A DNA stretch of 51,603 bases from the NCBI GenBank assembly GCA_014381985.1, contig JACNKP010000037.1, positions 1-51,603 of the forward strand. Direction: 5' to 3'. The notes beneath the pieces are model-generated. The model had not been told where the DNA came from. It saw nothing but the letters and a program-made list of their open reading frames with translations, and searched no databases. The translations under genes were made by a program, and so were the position numbers. This stretch comes from SAR92 clade bacterium (GTDB lineage Bacteria; Pseudomonadota; Gammaproteobacteria; Pseudomonadales; Porticoccaceae). Shown piece after piece: positions 18,280-26,140 of this stretch. Within the stretch, counting starts at the first letter, position 1; each line of letters starts with the position of its first letter.

Positions 18280-20680
18280 TACGTAACATTGTATCTACCC
18301 GGCCACTACTACCTGCCAGACCTTTAAATTGTATTTGAAAAAAGAGACCGTTTTTGCCTCTTAAATCTTGCTCGGGAAAAAATACCTCATCGTCTCTATC
18401 TAACCATCTTCGGGCGACAAGGGAGGCCCTCCAACAACAGTTGTTGTATTCGAACCCAGCGAACACTTCAAGTTCCCTGCGATTAGTAAAATCATGACTC
18501 CAGCGCCCTACGAGATTAAAATTACTCGACAAGGGAATAAACGCCGATACATTAGCTTGCTTTATATCTTGGTCGACGGCTTGAATATCATATAATCTAG
18601 ATTCCCTGCTAGTATATCGGTAAGTGAAGTTGAATAATCGTCTTTCTCGATCATTATAACGAAGGCTTAGACTACTTTTTTCTAGATGGTGATCGAAATC
18701 GTTATAGACCAGGTCGCCACTGAAGCGCCATTTTTTATTGATTCGCCCTGCTAGTTCTATTGCGATGAGAGATTTGTCTCGACCCATATCAGACAATTCT
18801 TTCGCTGTGGGAGCTACCGCCAAAGTCACTAAGCGTTCGGTATAATACATAGACTGAGCGATACTAGCTCTGAATCTTTCCTGACCTGTTGTTTGGTCAA
18901 TAAAACGAGTGGTAAAACCTACCGTCAAACGCTTGTCATCAGAAATCCTGTCGCCGCCGACAAAACGCCCATCACGAAACAGCTTTTCATAAGAAGGGGT
19001 GAGCTCTCTTGTATCAAAATCAGGTAGAGATGATTGATCTCTGTAGGTCGATTTTAGATAAAACACTCGAGGTTCAAAAGTTTGCGTGTACCCAGTCATC
19101 AAGTTTGAGTTTCTTTCGAAAAACACGCTAGTATCAAGACTGTATACCGGAATGGTTATCTCGGGAGTTCTGTTAGTTAACTGGGCCGAAAGATTATCTG
19201 GGCTGTCTAGATTATAGGCAAGGTGTTTCATCTGTACTTTAGGTTTGAAGTAGCCCCAATTCCAACGCTGATCCCAGCTGATGCCGTAATCAATTCGACT
19301 GCGACTGCCTTCTACCATGCTTGGATTACTGTGGTTAAATCTGGTGTATTGGTTGTCAAGATCAATCACTATATTATTGGTAAAACGATAGTAGCCGTTG
19401 ATAGAGACATTAGGCACCACAGAATACTGGTCATCTAATCCTTCCGTAATCACTTGATAGTCTCTGCTTCCGATACGGTAGTTCCAATGGTCGGTTTTAT
19501 AGCTAGCATGGGCCCGCTGTTGTAAGTGAGTTCTGCTAGTTTCATCAATCGTCATATTGCCAAGATCGCGCACGTATCGTATGTCGCTGACCTTGTTGTA
19601 ATCTACAAAGGTGGACCAAGGTAGGCCTTTACCGCCAAAATGGTCGAGATTAAACATATAGCGATCTTCACCCTCGTTCGGATAAAGCCCAGTGAGGGGA
19701 TCAATTTTTTCAGCGTCATTTCCACCCTTGTCATTTGCTAAAAAAGCAGCGGCAACTTTATTTTCTGACCAGCTATTCAGATACCGAAAGTCCGTGTCTA
19801 GGACAAAACCACGATGTTGAATATAGCGTGGAGATATAGTGGCGTCGTAATTTTCTGCAATATTCCAATAAATAGGCTGGGTGAAATCTAAACCATTTTT
19901 CTGATTCATGTCGATCGTGGGAAACAGCAGGCCTGATGAGCGACGATCATCAATTGGGAATTTCATGTAGGGTAAGTAGAAAATCGGAACATCTTTGACT
20001 TCTATGCGGGCACTTTTAACCGTGGCGAAACCAGTAGTTTGATTAATTTCAATTTCTTTAGCCACTAGATGCCAGCTTGAATCGCCGGGTTCGCAGGACG
20101 AGTAGGACGCATCATTAATAACGATAATGTCTTCAGCTTTTCGATTCAGATTTTTGGCAGTGCCGCGGACTGAAGCCTCATGAATAACATAGGTGACATT
20201 GTCGACCTGTACATTTCGGGTAGCCATATCAACGGTCGCTCGATCACCAAGCAGTAGTAGGCCTGGTTCGCGAAATTGCACATTGCCTTCTAAGGAAACC
20301 TTGCCTGTCGACTTATCAACTTTAGCATAACGGCTGCGAACCTCACGGTTGCCTTGGGATATCTGGACATCACCTTCTAAGATCGCCACTGAATCAGATG
20401 GAGCTTCAGTAGAGATCGCTTTAATTCTTAGAGGTGCATCTTCCATTTTCAAATTAGCATCTTGACTATCATGCTGAGGTTCAATGTAGGCACCGCAACA
20501 ATTAGCGGCGAGTTTACTGCGTTGCTCGTCCGTCATAGCCTGAGCTTTGACCCAGTCAAGATTATGTGGCCCGGTGTTATTTTCAGTCGCTAGCACTGTA
20601 ATCGGCCATGCGAGGCTAATGGTAACTGCAATTATAAAACGCAGATGAAGGCGGGTAGAAATGTATTGATTTGCTAGCAT
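18242..20680 (-). CDS. lptD: LPS-assembly outer-membrane protein LptD
   Basis: LptD is the outer-membrane beta-barrel that, with LptE, inserts lipopolysaccharide into the outer leaflet. The 812-residue product has a signal peptide, an OstA/LptA-like beta-jellyroll (about residues 85-190) and a large C-terminal barrel. Cysteines lie in pairs at 61-62 and 748-749 with another at 195, matching the disulfide plan known for LptD (one early, one middle, a late CC pair) apart from the doubled early cysteine. The 3' end overlaps surA by 38 bp. The partner gene lptE lies at 25642-26130. Confidence 0.97.
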   Translation of the reverse strand: MLANQYISTRLHLRFIIAVTISLAWPITVLATENNTGPHNLDWVKAQAMTDEQRSKLAANCCGAYIEPQHDSQDANLKMEDAPLRIKAISTEAPSDSVAILEGDVQISQGNREVRSRYAKVDKSTGKVSLEGNVQFREPGLLLLGDRATVDMATRNVQVDNVTYVIHEASVRGTAKNLNRKAEDIIVINDASYSSCEPGDSSWHLVAKEIEINQTTGFATVKSARIEVKDVPIFYLPYMKFPIDDRRSSGLLFPTIDMNQKNGLDFTQPIYWNIAENYDATISPRYIQHRGFVLDTDFRYLNSWSENKVAAAFLANDKGGNDAEKIDPLTGLYPNEGEDRYMFNLDHFGGKGLPWSTFVDYNKVSDIRYVRDLGNMTIDETSRTHLQQRAHASYKTDHWNYRIGSRDYQVITEGLDDQYSVVPNVSINGYYRFTNNIVIDLDNQYTRFNHSNPSMVEGSRSRIDYGISWDQRWNWGYFKPKVQMKHLAYNLDSPDNLSAQLTNRTPEITIPVYSLDTSVFFERNSNLMTGYTQTFEPRVFYLKSTYRDQSSLPDFDTRELTPSYEKLFRDGRFVGGDRISDDKRLTVGFTTRFIDQTTGQERFRASIAQSMYYTERLVTLAVAPTAKELSDMGRDKSLIAIELAGRINKKWRFSGDLVYNDFDHHLEKSSLSLRYNDRERRLFNFTYRYTSRESRLYDIQAVDQDIKQANVSAFIPLSSNFNLVGRWSHDFTNRRELEVFAGFEYNNCCWRASLVARRWLDRDDEVFFPEQDLRGKNGLFFQIQFKGLAGSSGRVDTMLRNGIYGYEQTENF

Positions 20681-20851
20681 CAGAGCCAGAGTCCAACAGT
20701 CATATTAATACCCTAACATTTTACCTGATATATTCGACTATTAGCGCGATCAAATCACTTAAATGAGCTAAAATTAAATTTTATTGCCAAGGGAGAATAG
20801 ATACAGTGGTCTTAGCTGATAAATCAACCTCGTTTGGAGGAACAGAAGCTG

Positions 20852-21889
20852 ATGAATAGCGATCTTAGTCAGGATTTTATAGACTGGATTTTGGCTTATC
20901 TGCCCGTTGACAACAAGCTTATTGAACCGCTACATGTCTCGCCTCTCATTGGTGATGCTGGATTTCGCCGCTACTATCGATTAAATACTCAACCGAGCCT
21001 CATCGCTGTCAATTCGCCGCCAAGTAAGGAAAAGAACCAAGCTTATGTTGACATCTCATTGGTCTTTAAAGCTGCGGGCATAAGGCGGCCTTCACTCAGG
21101 GCGGTTGATTTCAGTCGTGGCTTTTTGTTGCTAGAAGACTTTGGTGAAACATTATTACAAGCGGTCCTTACAGATAAGTCTGTTGATTATCGCTACCAAC
21201 AGGCAGAGTCCATGCTCCTGACAATTCAACAATTACCCGCTAACCCTCAGGTTTTCGCACCATATGATTTAGAGGTTTTATCTAATGAGCTCGGTTTATT
21301 TGAACAATGGTTTGTAAAAGAGCTGCTTGGAGTCGAGATCGATGCTGCGGCACAGATTATGATTAAAAAACTGTACAGCGATTTAACCTGTAATGCTCTA
21401 GAGCAACCCAAGGTGATTGTTCATCGAGATTACCATTCACGCAATTTAATGATTTTGGAGGATGACAGCATTGGAGTGATTGATTTCCAAGATGCTGTTG
21501 AAGGCCCTATTACTTATGACTTAGTCTCTCTTTTAAAGGATTGCTACGTGCGTTGGCCCGTGGAGTTAGTCCAGAAAAGAGCTCTAAATTATAAGCAAAG
21601 GTTAGAAGAGTTGGGGTTAATAAATAACGTTAACGATCAGGTTTTTTTACGTTGGTTCGACCTTATGGGGTTGCAACGACATATAAAAGTGATGGGTATA
21701 TTTTCTCGATTGGCGCTAAGAGATGGCAAAGTTGGTTATTTGAATGACTTATCTCTAGTGGTTGCCTATAGCCTAGAGATAGCCAATCGCTACCCTGAGA
21801 CCCGTGAATTTGGCGATTGGTTTGATCAAAAAATCATGCCATATTTGCTAAAAAAAAATTGGTATAAGGATCAGGGTGGGCCGCTATGA
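20852..21889 (+). CDS. amgK: N-acetylmuramate/N-acetylglucosamine kinase (AmgK)
   Basis: AmgK phosphorylates the anomeric carbon of MurNAc or GlcNAc salvaged from peptidoglycan, feeding MurU. The product of about 345 residues has an aminoglycoside-phosphotransferase fold. Its catalytic loop is HRDYHSRN (residues 191-198) and its metal-binding segment is IDFQDAVEGP (210-219). An in-frame TTG at 20834 lies on the GGAGG ribosome binding site (20836-20840), so the ATG at 20852 is chosen. A run of nine A residues (21850-21858) sits near the 3' end. The stop overlaps the murU start by 4 bp. Confidence 0.92.
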   Translation: MNSDLSQDFIDWILAYLPVDNKLIEPLHVSPLIGDAGFRRYYRLNTQPSLIAVNSPPSKEKNQAYVDISLVFKAAGIRRPSLRAVDFSRGFLLLEDFGETLLQAVLTDKSVDYRYQQAESMLLTIQQLPANPQVFAPYDLEVLSNELGLFEQWFVKELLGVEIDAAAQIMIKKLYSDLTCNALEQPKVIVHRDYHSRNLMILEDDSIGVIDFQDAVEGPITYDLVSLLKDCYVRWPVELVQKRALNYKQRLEELGLINNVNDQVFLRWFDLMGLQRHIKVMGIFSRLALRDGKVGYLNDLSLVVAYSLEIANRYPETREFGDWFDQKIMPYLLKKNWYKDQGGPL

Positions 21890-22560
21890 AGGCAATGATT
21901 TTGGCCGCCGGATTGGGCGCGCGGTTGCGACCACTGACCGATAGAACACCAAAACCTATGCTTAAGATCGCTGGGAAACCTTTGCTTGCTTATCATCTTG
22001 AAAGACTTGCGAGTGCGGGCATAACCGAAATCGTAATTAATATCTCTTGGTTAGCTGACCAAATAGAAGACTATTTTTCTGACGGCAGTCAATTCGGAGT
22101 GACCATTAATTGGTCTCGTGAAGAGTACCCCTTAGAGACTGGGGGTGGCATTTTGAACGCTCTACCCTTTTTAGGGTCAGATCCTTTTTTGTTGGTTAGT
22201 GGCGACATTTGGACTGATTTTCCTATCGAAACTTTGCTAATGAACTCGTTAGAGCTGAATGACCTGGCCCATTTGGTGTTGGTGAATAATCCCAAGCACA
22301 ATCCAATGGGTGATTTTTCGCTTGCGCATCATAGAATAGGCTTTGAGTCGAAACGACATACCTATAGTGGCATTAGTATTTTAAGTCCTGAATTATTTAA
22401 GAATATTGATCAGCAGGACAATATTTTCCCATTGCGTAATGTATTCCGACCAGCAATTCTCTCCCAACAGATAAGCGGCACTCTTTATTCAGGAGAATGG
22501 TGTGATGTGGGGACTTTGGATAGGTATACTAATTTAAATAAGCGGATAACAGAGAACTAA
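21886..22560 (+). CDS. murU: N-acetylmuramate alpha-1-phosphate uridylyltransferase (MurU)
   Basis: MurU converts MurNAc-1-phosphate to UDP-MurNAc, bypassing de novo synthesis through MurA. This bypass gives intrinsic fosfomycin tolerance in Pseudomonas. The 224-residue product starts with the nucleotidyltransferase signature MILAAGLGARLRPLTD (residues 4-19) followed by TPKPM. It has ETGGGILNALPFLG and the metal-binding SGDIWTD segment. It is coupled to amgK by an ATGA overlap. The pair diverges from lptD, an arrangement also known in Pseudomonas. Confidence 0.93.
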   Translation: MKAMILAAGLGARLRPLTDRTPKPMLKIAGKPLLAYHLERLASAGITEIVINISWLADQIEDYFSDGSQFGVTINWSREEYPLETGGGILNALPFLGSDPFLLVSGDIWTDFPIETLLMNSLELNDLAHLVLVNNPKHNPMGDFSLAHHRIGFESKRHTYSGISILSPELFKNIDQQDNIFPLRNVFRPAILSQQISGTLYSGEWCDVGTLDRYTNLNKRITEN

Positions 22561-22561
22561 G

Positions 22562-22906
22562 ATGCCACTACTAAAAAACTTCAAACTATTTTTTTGGTTG
22601 GACATTGTGGCAGTAATCTTATTGTCGCTATTACCTATCAATGTGCCTCAACAACTAGTTAGCTGGGAGGATAAAATACACCACTCTATCGCTTATGGGA
22701 GCCTATATTTCTTGGCTATCTGTGCCTATAGCTATCGATTTTCGATTTGGAGCATTGGCGCCATTTTAGTACTCTTTGGGTTGCTCATGGAAATAGCCCA
22801 GTCCATGACAGCCTATCGTTATGGTGACCCACTAGATTTACTGGCGAATACTTCGGGTATTCTTTTGGTGGGTATTGCTTATAGTATGCGTCGCCGACGA
22901 TTATGA
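22562..22906 (+). CDS. VanZ-like integral membrane protein
   Basis: The 114-residue product is mostly hydrophobic, with about four predicted membrane segments. It has the VanZ-family pattern WEDKIHHSIAYGSLYFLA and later GLLMEIAQSM followed by DPLDLLANTSGILLV. VanZ proteins confer low-level teicoplanin resistance in enterococci. The role of the short proteobacterial members is unknown. The gene starts one base after the murU stop and overlaps the next gene by 4 bp, so it belongs to this operon. Confidence 0.8.
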   Translation: MPLLKNFKLFFWLDIVAVILLSLLPINVPQQLVSWEDKIHHSIAYGSLYFLAICAYSYRFSIWSIGAILVLFGLLMEIAQSMTAYRYGDPLDLLANTSGILLVGIAYSMRRRRL

Positions 22907-23133
22907 TTTCTGTTTATCGCGGTAGTGATTATTTTGAAGCACAATTACTGAGAGACTTGATCGAGCAAGCTGGCTTGCAGGTATTCCTTCATGGGGCTTC
23001 ATTGCAGGGCGGTTTGGGCGAGATCGCGGTCATGGGGCACTTGTCGATCATGGTCAATGAATCAGATCAGGCTAATGCGGCAGATATTGTGGCGGCTTAT
23101 GAACGCGGTGACTTTATGTTAGAAGGCGAATAA
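22903..23133 (+). CDS. DUF2007 family small protein
   Basis: The 76-residue product matches the DUF2007 pattern: a start like VYRGSDYFEAQLLRDLIEQAGLQ, a central glycine-rich turn (GGLGEI), then LSIMVNESDQANAADIVAAY. The family is annotated as putative signal-transducing, but no function has been shown that I can rely on. Its start overlaps the VanZ-like gene (ATGA) and its stop shares a base with the next start (TAATG), so it is cotranscribed with both neighbours. Confidence 0.75.
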   Translation: MISVYRGSDYFEAQLLRDLIEQAGLQVFLHGASLQGGLGEIAVMGHLSIMVNESDQANAADIVAAYERGDFMLEGE

Positions 23134-24527
23134 TGACCAGTCAAATTAAGCAACTCATGCTTTGGATTGCACCTCTGGGAGGTGCTTGTGTCTCGGCTTT
23201 AATGCTGTCTTATGGGTGGGCAATTGAGGGGGCTTTGACAGCTGGTTTGACGCTTCTTTGTGCATTGTGGTGGATATTTGAGCCGATTCCGATTCCGGCG
23301 ACGTCTATGATTCCCTTAGGCGTCATGCCTCTGTTGGGCATACTCGATGGTAAGCAGGTTGCTCAAGCTTATGGTGACCCGCTTATTATTTTATTGATGG
23401 GCGGCGCCATGCTGTCAAAAGCGATGGAAAAAAGTGGCGCTCATCGACGGATTGCTTTGGGGTTGGTGAACCTATTTGGTGGCGAGAACCAGAGCCGATT
23501 AGTGTTTGGCTTTATGGTGGCCTCAGCCGCACTAAGTATGTGGGTGTCAAATACTGCAACCACCCTTATGTTATTGCCTGTTGCCTATGCGGTTATAGAC
23601 AGCGTAGAAAATTCTGCTGAAAGTCAAAAGCTTGCTATAGCGCTTTTTTTGGGTATTGCCTACTCTGCAAGTATTGGAGGTTTGGGTACGCCAATAGGTT
23701 CGCCGCCTAATGTCATTTTTCTTAAAGTGTATGCTGAAACCACGGGTTCCATGCCGAGCTTTAGTCAATGGATGGCTTGGGCGTTACCCGTGGTAGTGAT
23801 TATGATTCCAGTAGCGGGTTTGTGGATGACGCGCCATCTAAAAAATGGCACCCCCCTAGAAATACCTAAAGTTGGCGTCTGGCGTGACGAAGAAATTCGC
23901 GTGTTAATCATATTTGGTTTAACTGCTCTAGCCTGGATCACTCTGCGCGAGCCATTCGGTGGTTGGACTACTTGGTTCGGTGTGCCGTCTGCAAATTATG
24001 CTGCGGTAGCATTGACGGCAGTTGTACTAATGTTTGTGATACCTAATGGTTCTGGCGGTAAATTATTGGATTGGGAGTCGGCCTCCACGATTCACTGGGG
24101 CGTTTTGTTATTATTTGCTGGCGGTATTGCTATTGCAAAAGCCTTTGCGATTACAGGCATAAGTACAGCAATCGGAGATGCGCTTTCTGGTGTGACTCGC
24201 TTATCAATTATTGTGGTGATAGCAGTGGTTGCAATGGCCGTCACCTTCCTTACAGAAATAACCAGCAATACCGCCACCACAGCTTTGCTTATGCCTATTC
24301 TCGCGGCGGCTTCATTAGGCGCTGGTTTTGAACCGGCACTCTTAATGTTACCTGCAGCCCTGTCCGCAAGCTGTGCTTTTATGTTGCCAGTGGCTACTGG
24401 TCCCAACGCGATTGTTTTTGGTACTGGCAAGATAACGGTCGAACAAATGGTCAGAGAAGGGCTAGTGCTCAACTTAATCGGGATTCTGGTTATTACCGCT
24501 GTGGTCTATTTTTGGTTGGGAAACTAG
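23133..24527 (+). CDS. DASS-family (SLC13-like) anion:sodium symporter
   Basis: The 464-residue product has about eleven or more hydrophobic segments. It also has the two SNT motifs that bind sodium and substrate in divalent anion:sodium symporters: SNTATTLMLLP (139-149) and SNTATTALLMP (378-388). The segment GLGTPIGSPPNVIF (183-196) is also typical. Likely substrates are dicarboxylates or sulfate; the sequence does not decide which. It is the last gene of this + strand operon and converges on holA. Confidence 0.85.
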   Translation: MTSQIKQLMLWIAPLGGACVSALMLSYGWAIEGALTAGLTLLCALWWIFEPIPIPATSMIPLGVMPLLGILDGKQVAQAYGDPLIILLMGGAMLSKAMEKSGAHRRIALGLVNLFGGENQSRLVFGFMVASAALSMWVSNTATTLMLLPVAYAVIDSVENSAESQKLAIALFLGIAYSASIGGLGTPIGSPPNVIFLKVYAETTGSMPSFSQWMAWALPVVVIMIPVAGLWMTRHLKNGTPLEIPKVGVWRDEEIRVLIIFGLTALAWITLREPFGGWTTWFGVPSANYAAVALTAVVLMFVIPNGSGGKLLDWESASTIHWGVLLLFAGGIAIAKAFAITGISTAIGDALSGVTRLSIIVVIAVVAMAVTFLTEITSNTATTALLMPILAAASLGAGFEPALLMLPAALSASCAFMLPVATGPNAIVFGTGKITVEQMVREGLVLNLIGILVITAVVYFWLGN

Positions 24528-24563
24528 TAAAATTAAAAATATAATTGAGCTGAAGGATTTATT

Positions 24564-25610
24564 CTAGCTTTCTATTAGTAATTTAACGTTGCTTGGTTTT
24601 AGTATTTGGCTGCCTGCAAAAGATAGAACCAGAGTCGTCATTTCGTCCCAAGTATCTGCTTTTCGGATACCTTTGATAGCTTGATCAATGGCCCCCGCTT
24701 GATACATCAACATTCTAAGATGGGCGCCACTGCATCGTTTAAGTGCGCGACGAAATAGCGGTAAGCGTTTTTCCCAAACGCCAGCATTCTTTAGGGCCCA
24801 GTCACTGTGCTCGCCTCTAGCTACCTGTTCACTAGCCTTAACAAGAATACGTAATTCTCGAGTGATAGCCCACAGCAGTGGAACTGCGTCAGTCCCTTCA
24901 TTTTGCAAACCTCGCAATGATCTCGCGGCAGATTGAGCATCCCCTATTAATATTTTGTCGACAAACTCAAACAGGTTATATCTTGCACTATCAGCAACTA
25001 CCGAGGACATTGTTGTTGCATCGACTTTGCCGTCTACCGCCAACAATTTAAGTTTCTCTATTTCTTGGGTGGCGGCTAAAAGATTACCCTCAACACGCTC
25101 AGCAAGAATTTGAACAGCCTCTTGGTTTGCGTCTATCCCTGAATCATGGAGGCGCTGCTTAATCCAGCGCGGTAATTGTTCACCCGTGATAGGCCACACT
25201 TGGACATGGGCTCCCAAGGATTCAATACTTTTAACCCATTTACTGTTTTGTGCCGCGCGTTCAAGCTTAGGAGCGACTATTAATAATAGATTGTCTGGGT
25301 TTGGGTTAGCGCAGAGTTCACAGATTGCCTTACTGCCCTTATCACCAGGTTTGCCATTACTAATATTAATTTCTATTATTTTCTTTTCAGAAAACAGCGA
25401 TAATGCGTTAGCTTCATTATGTAGTTGGTCCCAGTCAAATTTACCATCGCTATAAAAAACATCCCTTCCCGAGAACCCTTGCTGCCGGGCTGCAAGACGC
25501 AGGGCGTCAGCAGATTCTTGCGCTAGTAAAGGTTCATCTCCGCTAATCATATAGGCAGGCAACAGATCTTTATGGAGGTGGTTTTTGAACTGCTCTGGTC
25601 GTATTTTCAT
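24564..25610 (-). CDS. holA: DNA polymerase III delta subunit
   Basis: HolA is the wrench subunit of the clamp loader and opens the beta clamp. The 348-residue product has a delta-type N-terminus (LLPAYMISGDEPLLAQESAD). It continues with KKIIEINISNGKPGDKGSKA and the domain III region RALKRCSGAHLRMLMYQAG. Delta is poorly conserved, so gene order is strong support: leuS-lptE-holA is a conserved gammaproteobacterial block. It is the last gene of the miaB-to-holA series, 31 bp after lptE. Confidence 0.95.
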   Translation of the reverse strand: MKIRPEQFKNHLHKDLLPAYMISGDEPLLAQESADALRLAARQQGFSGRDVFYSDGKFDWDQLHNEANALSLFSEKKIIEINISNGKPGDKGSKAICELCANPNPDNLLLIVAPKLERAAQNSKWVKSIESLGAHVQVWPITGEQLPRWIKQRLHDSGIDANQEAVQILAERVEGNLLAATQEIEKLKLLAVDGKVDATTMSSVVADSARYNLFEFVDKILIGDAQSAARSLRGLQNEGTDAVPLLWAITRELRILVKASEQVARGEHSDWALKNAGVWEKRLPLFRRALKRCSGAHLRMLMYQAGAIDQAIKGIRKADTWDEMTTLVLSFAGSQILKPSNVKLLIES

Positions 25611-25641
25611 CGCTTACTCTTAGGTTTCTTCAGCACTCTAT

Positions 25642-26130
25642 TTACTGAGGCAAAACGCGCAATCGATTCAATATTTGACGCGCTATATCTTCGCGCATTC
25701 CGTTGCGTATAAATTGCTCCTCATTATCTGAAGCTAGGATGTCGTCCTCACTAAATTCATAAACACGTTCCACAGAGGCTGTGGATAAAGATGTTATTTG
25801 ATTACCTTGAGGGTCGGTGATATAAAAATCAACATCTTCGTTAAGCTGATATTCGGCAACTCGAGCGCTGGCGTTAAGGCTTGCGGTGCGATGATTTTGC
25901 CTAAAGTCGACAATAACGACAGCATAGTCTGCGCTTGAGGAATTAGACGCGACCTTCACGCCATAGGTGTTAAGGGCTCGTCTTAACTCGGTGATCAGGG
26001 CGCTACTAGGATTACTTGAGGAGATGTAAATAGTTCCTATCGATGAAGGAGCAATCTGGGTATCACGTAATTGCCAGCCACAGCTAGTGATTAGGAAAGT
26101 AAGGGCTATTAGCAATATTTTTTGTTTCAT
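25642..26130 (-). CDS. lptE: LPS-assembly lipoprotein LptE
   Basis: LptE plugs the LptD barrel and takes part in lipopolysaccharide delivery. The 162-residue product has a lipoprotein signal peptide with the lipobox ITSC, with the lipidated cysteine at residue 17, followed by GWQLRD. A GTG one codon upstream (26133) is also in frame. The ATG is preferred because AAGAGA lies about 8 nt away. It follows leuS by about 10 bp and precedes holA. The barrel partner lptD is elsewhere in this window. Confidence 0.94.
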   Translation of the reverse strand: MKQKILLIALTFLITSCGWQLRDTQIAPSSIGTIYISSSNPSSALITELRRALNTYGVKVASNSSSADYAVVIVDFRQNHRTASLNASARVAEYQLNEDVDFYITDPQGNQITSLSTASVERVYEFSEDDILASDNEEQFIRNGMREDIARQILNRLRVLPQ

Positions 26131-26140
26131 CACTGGTCTC

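Noticed and set aside
20681-20851. Promoters in the divergent lptD/amgK gap
   Set aside because: TAAAAT-like hexamers occur on both strands, but no -35 at 16-18 bp was convincing, so no promoter is listed although two must exist nearby.
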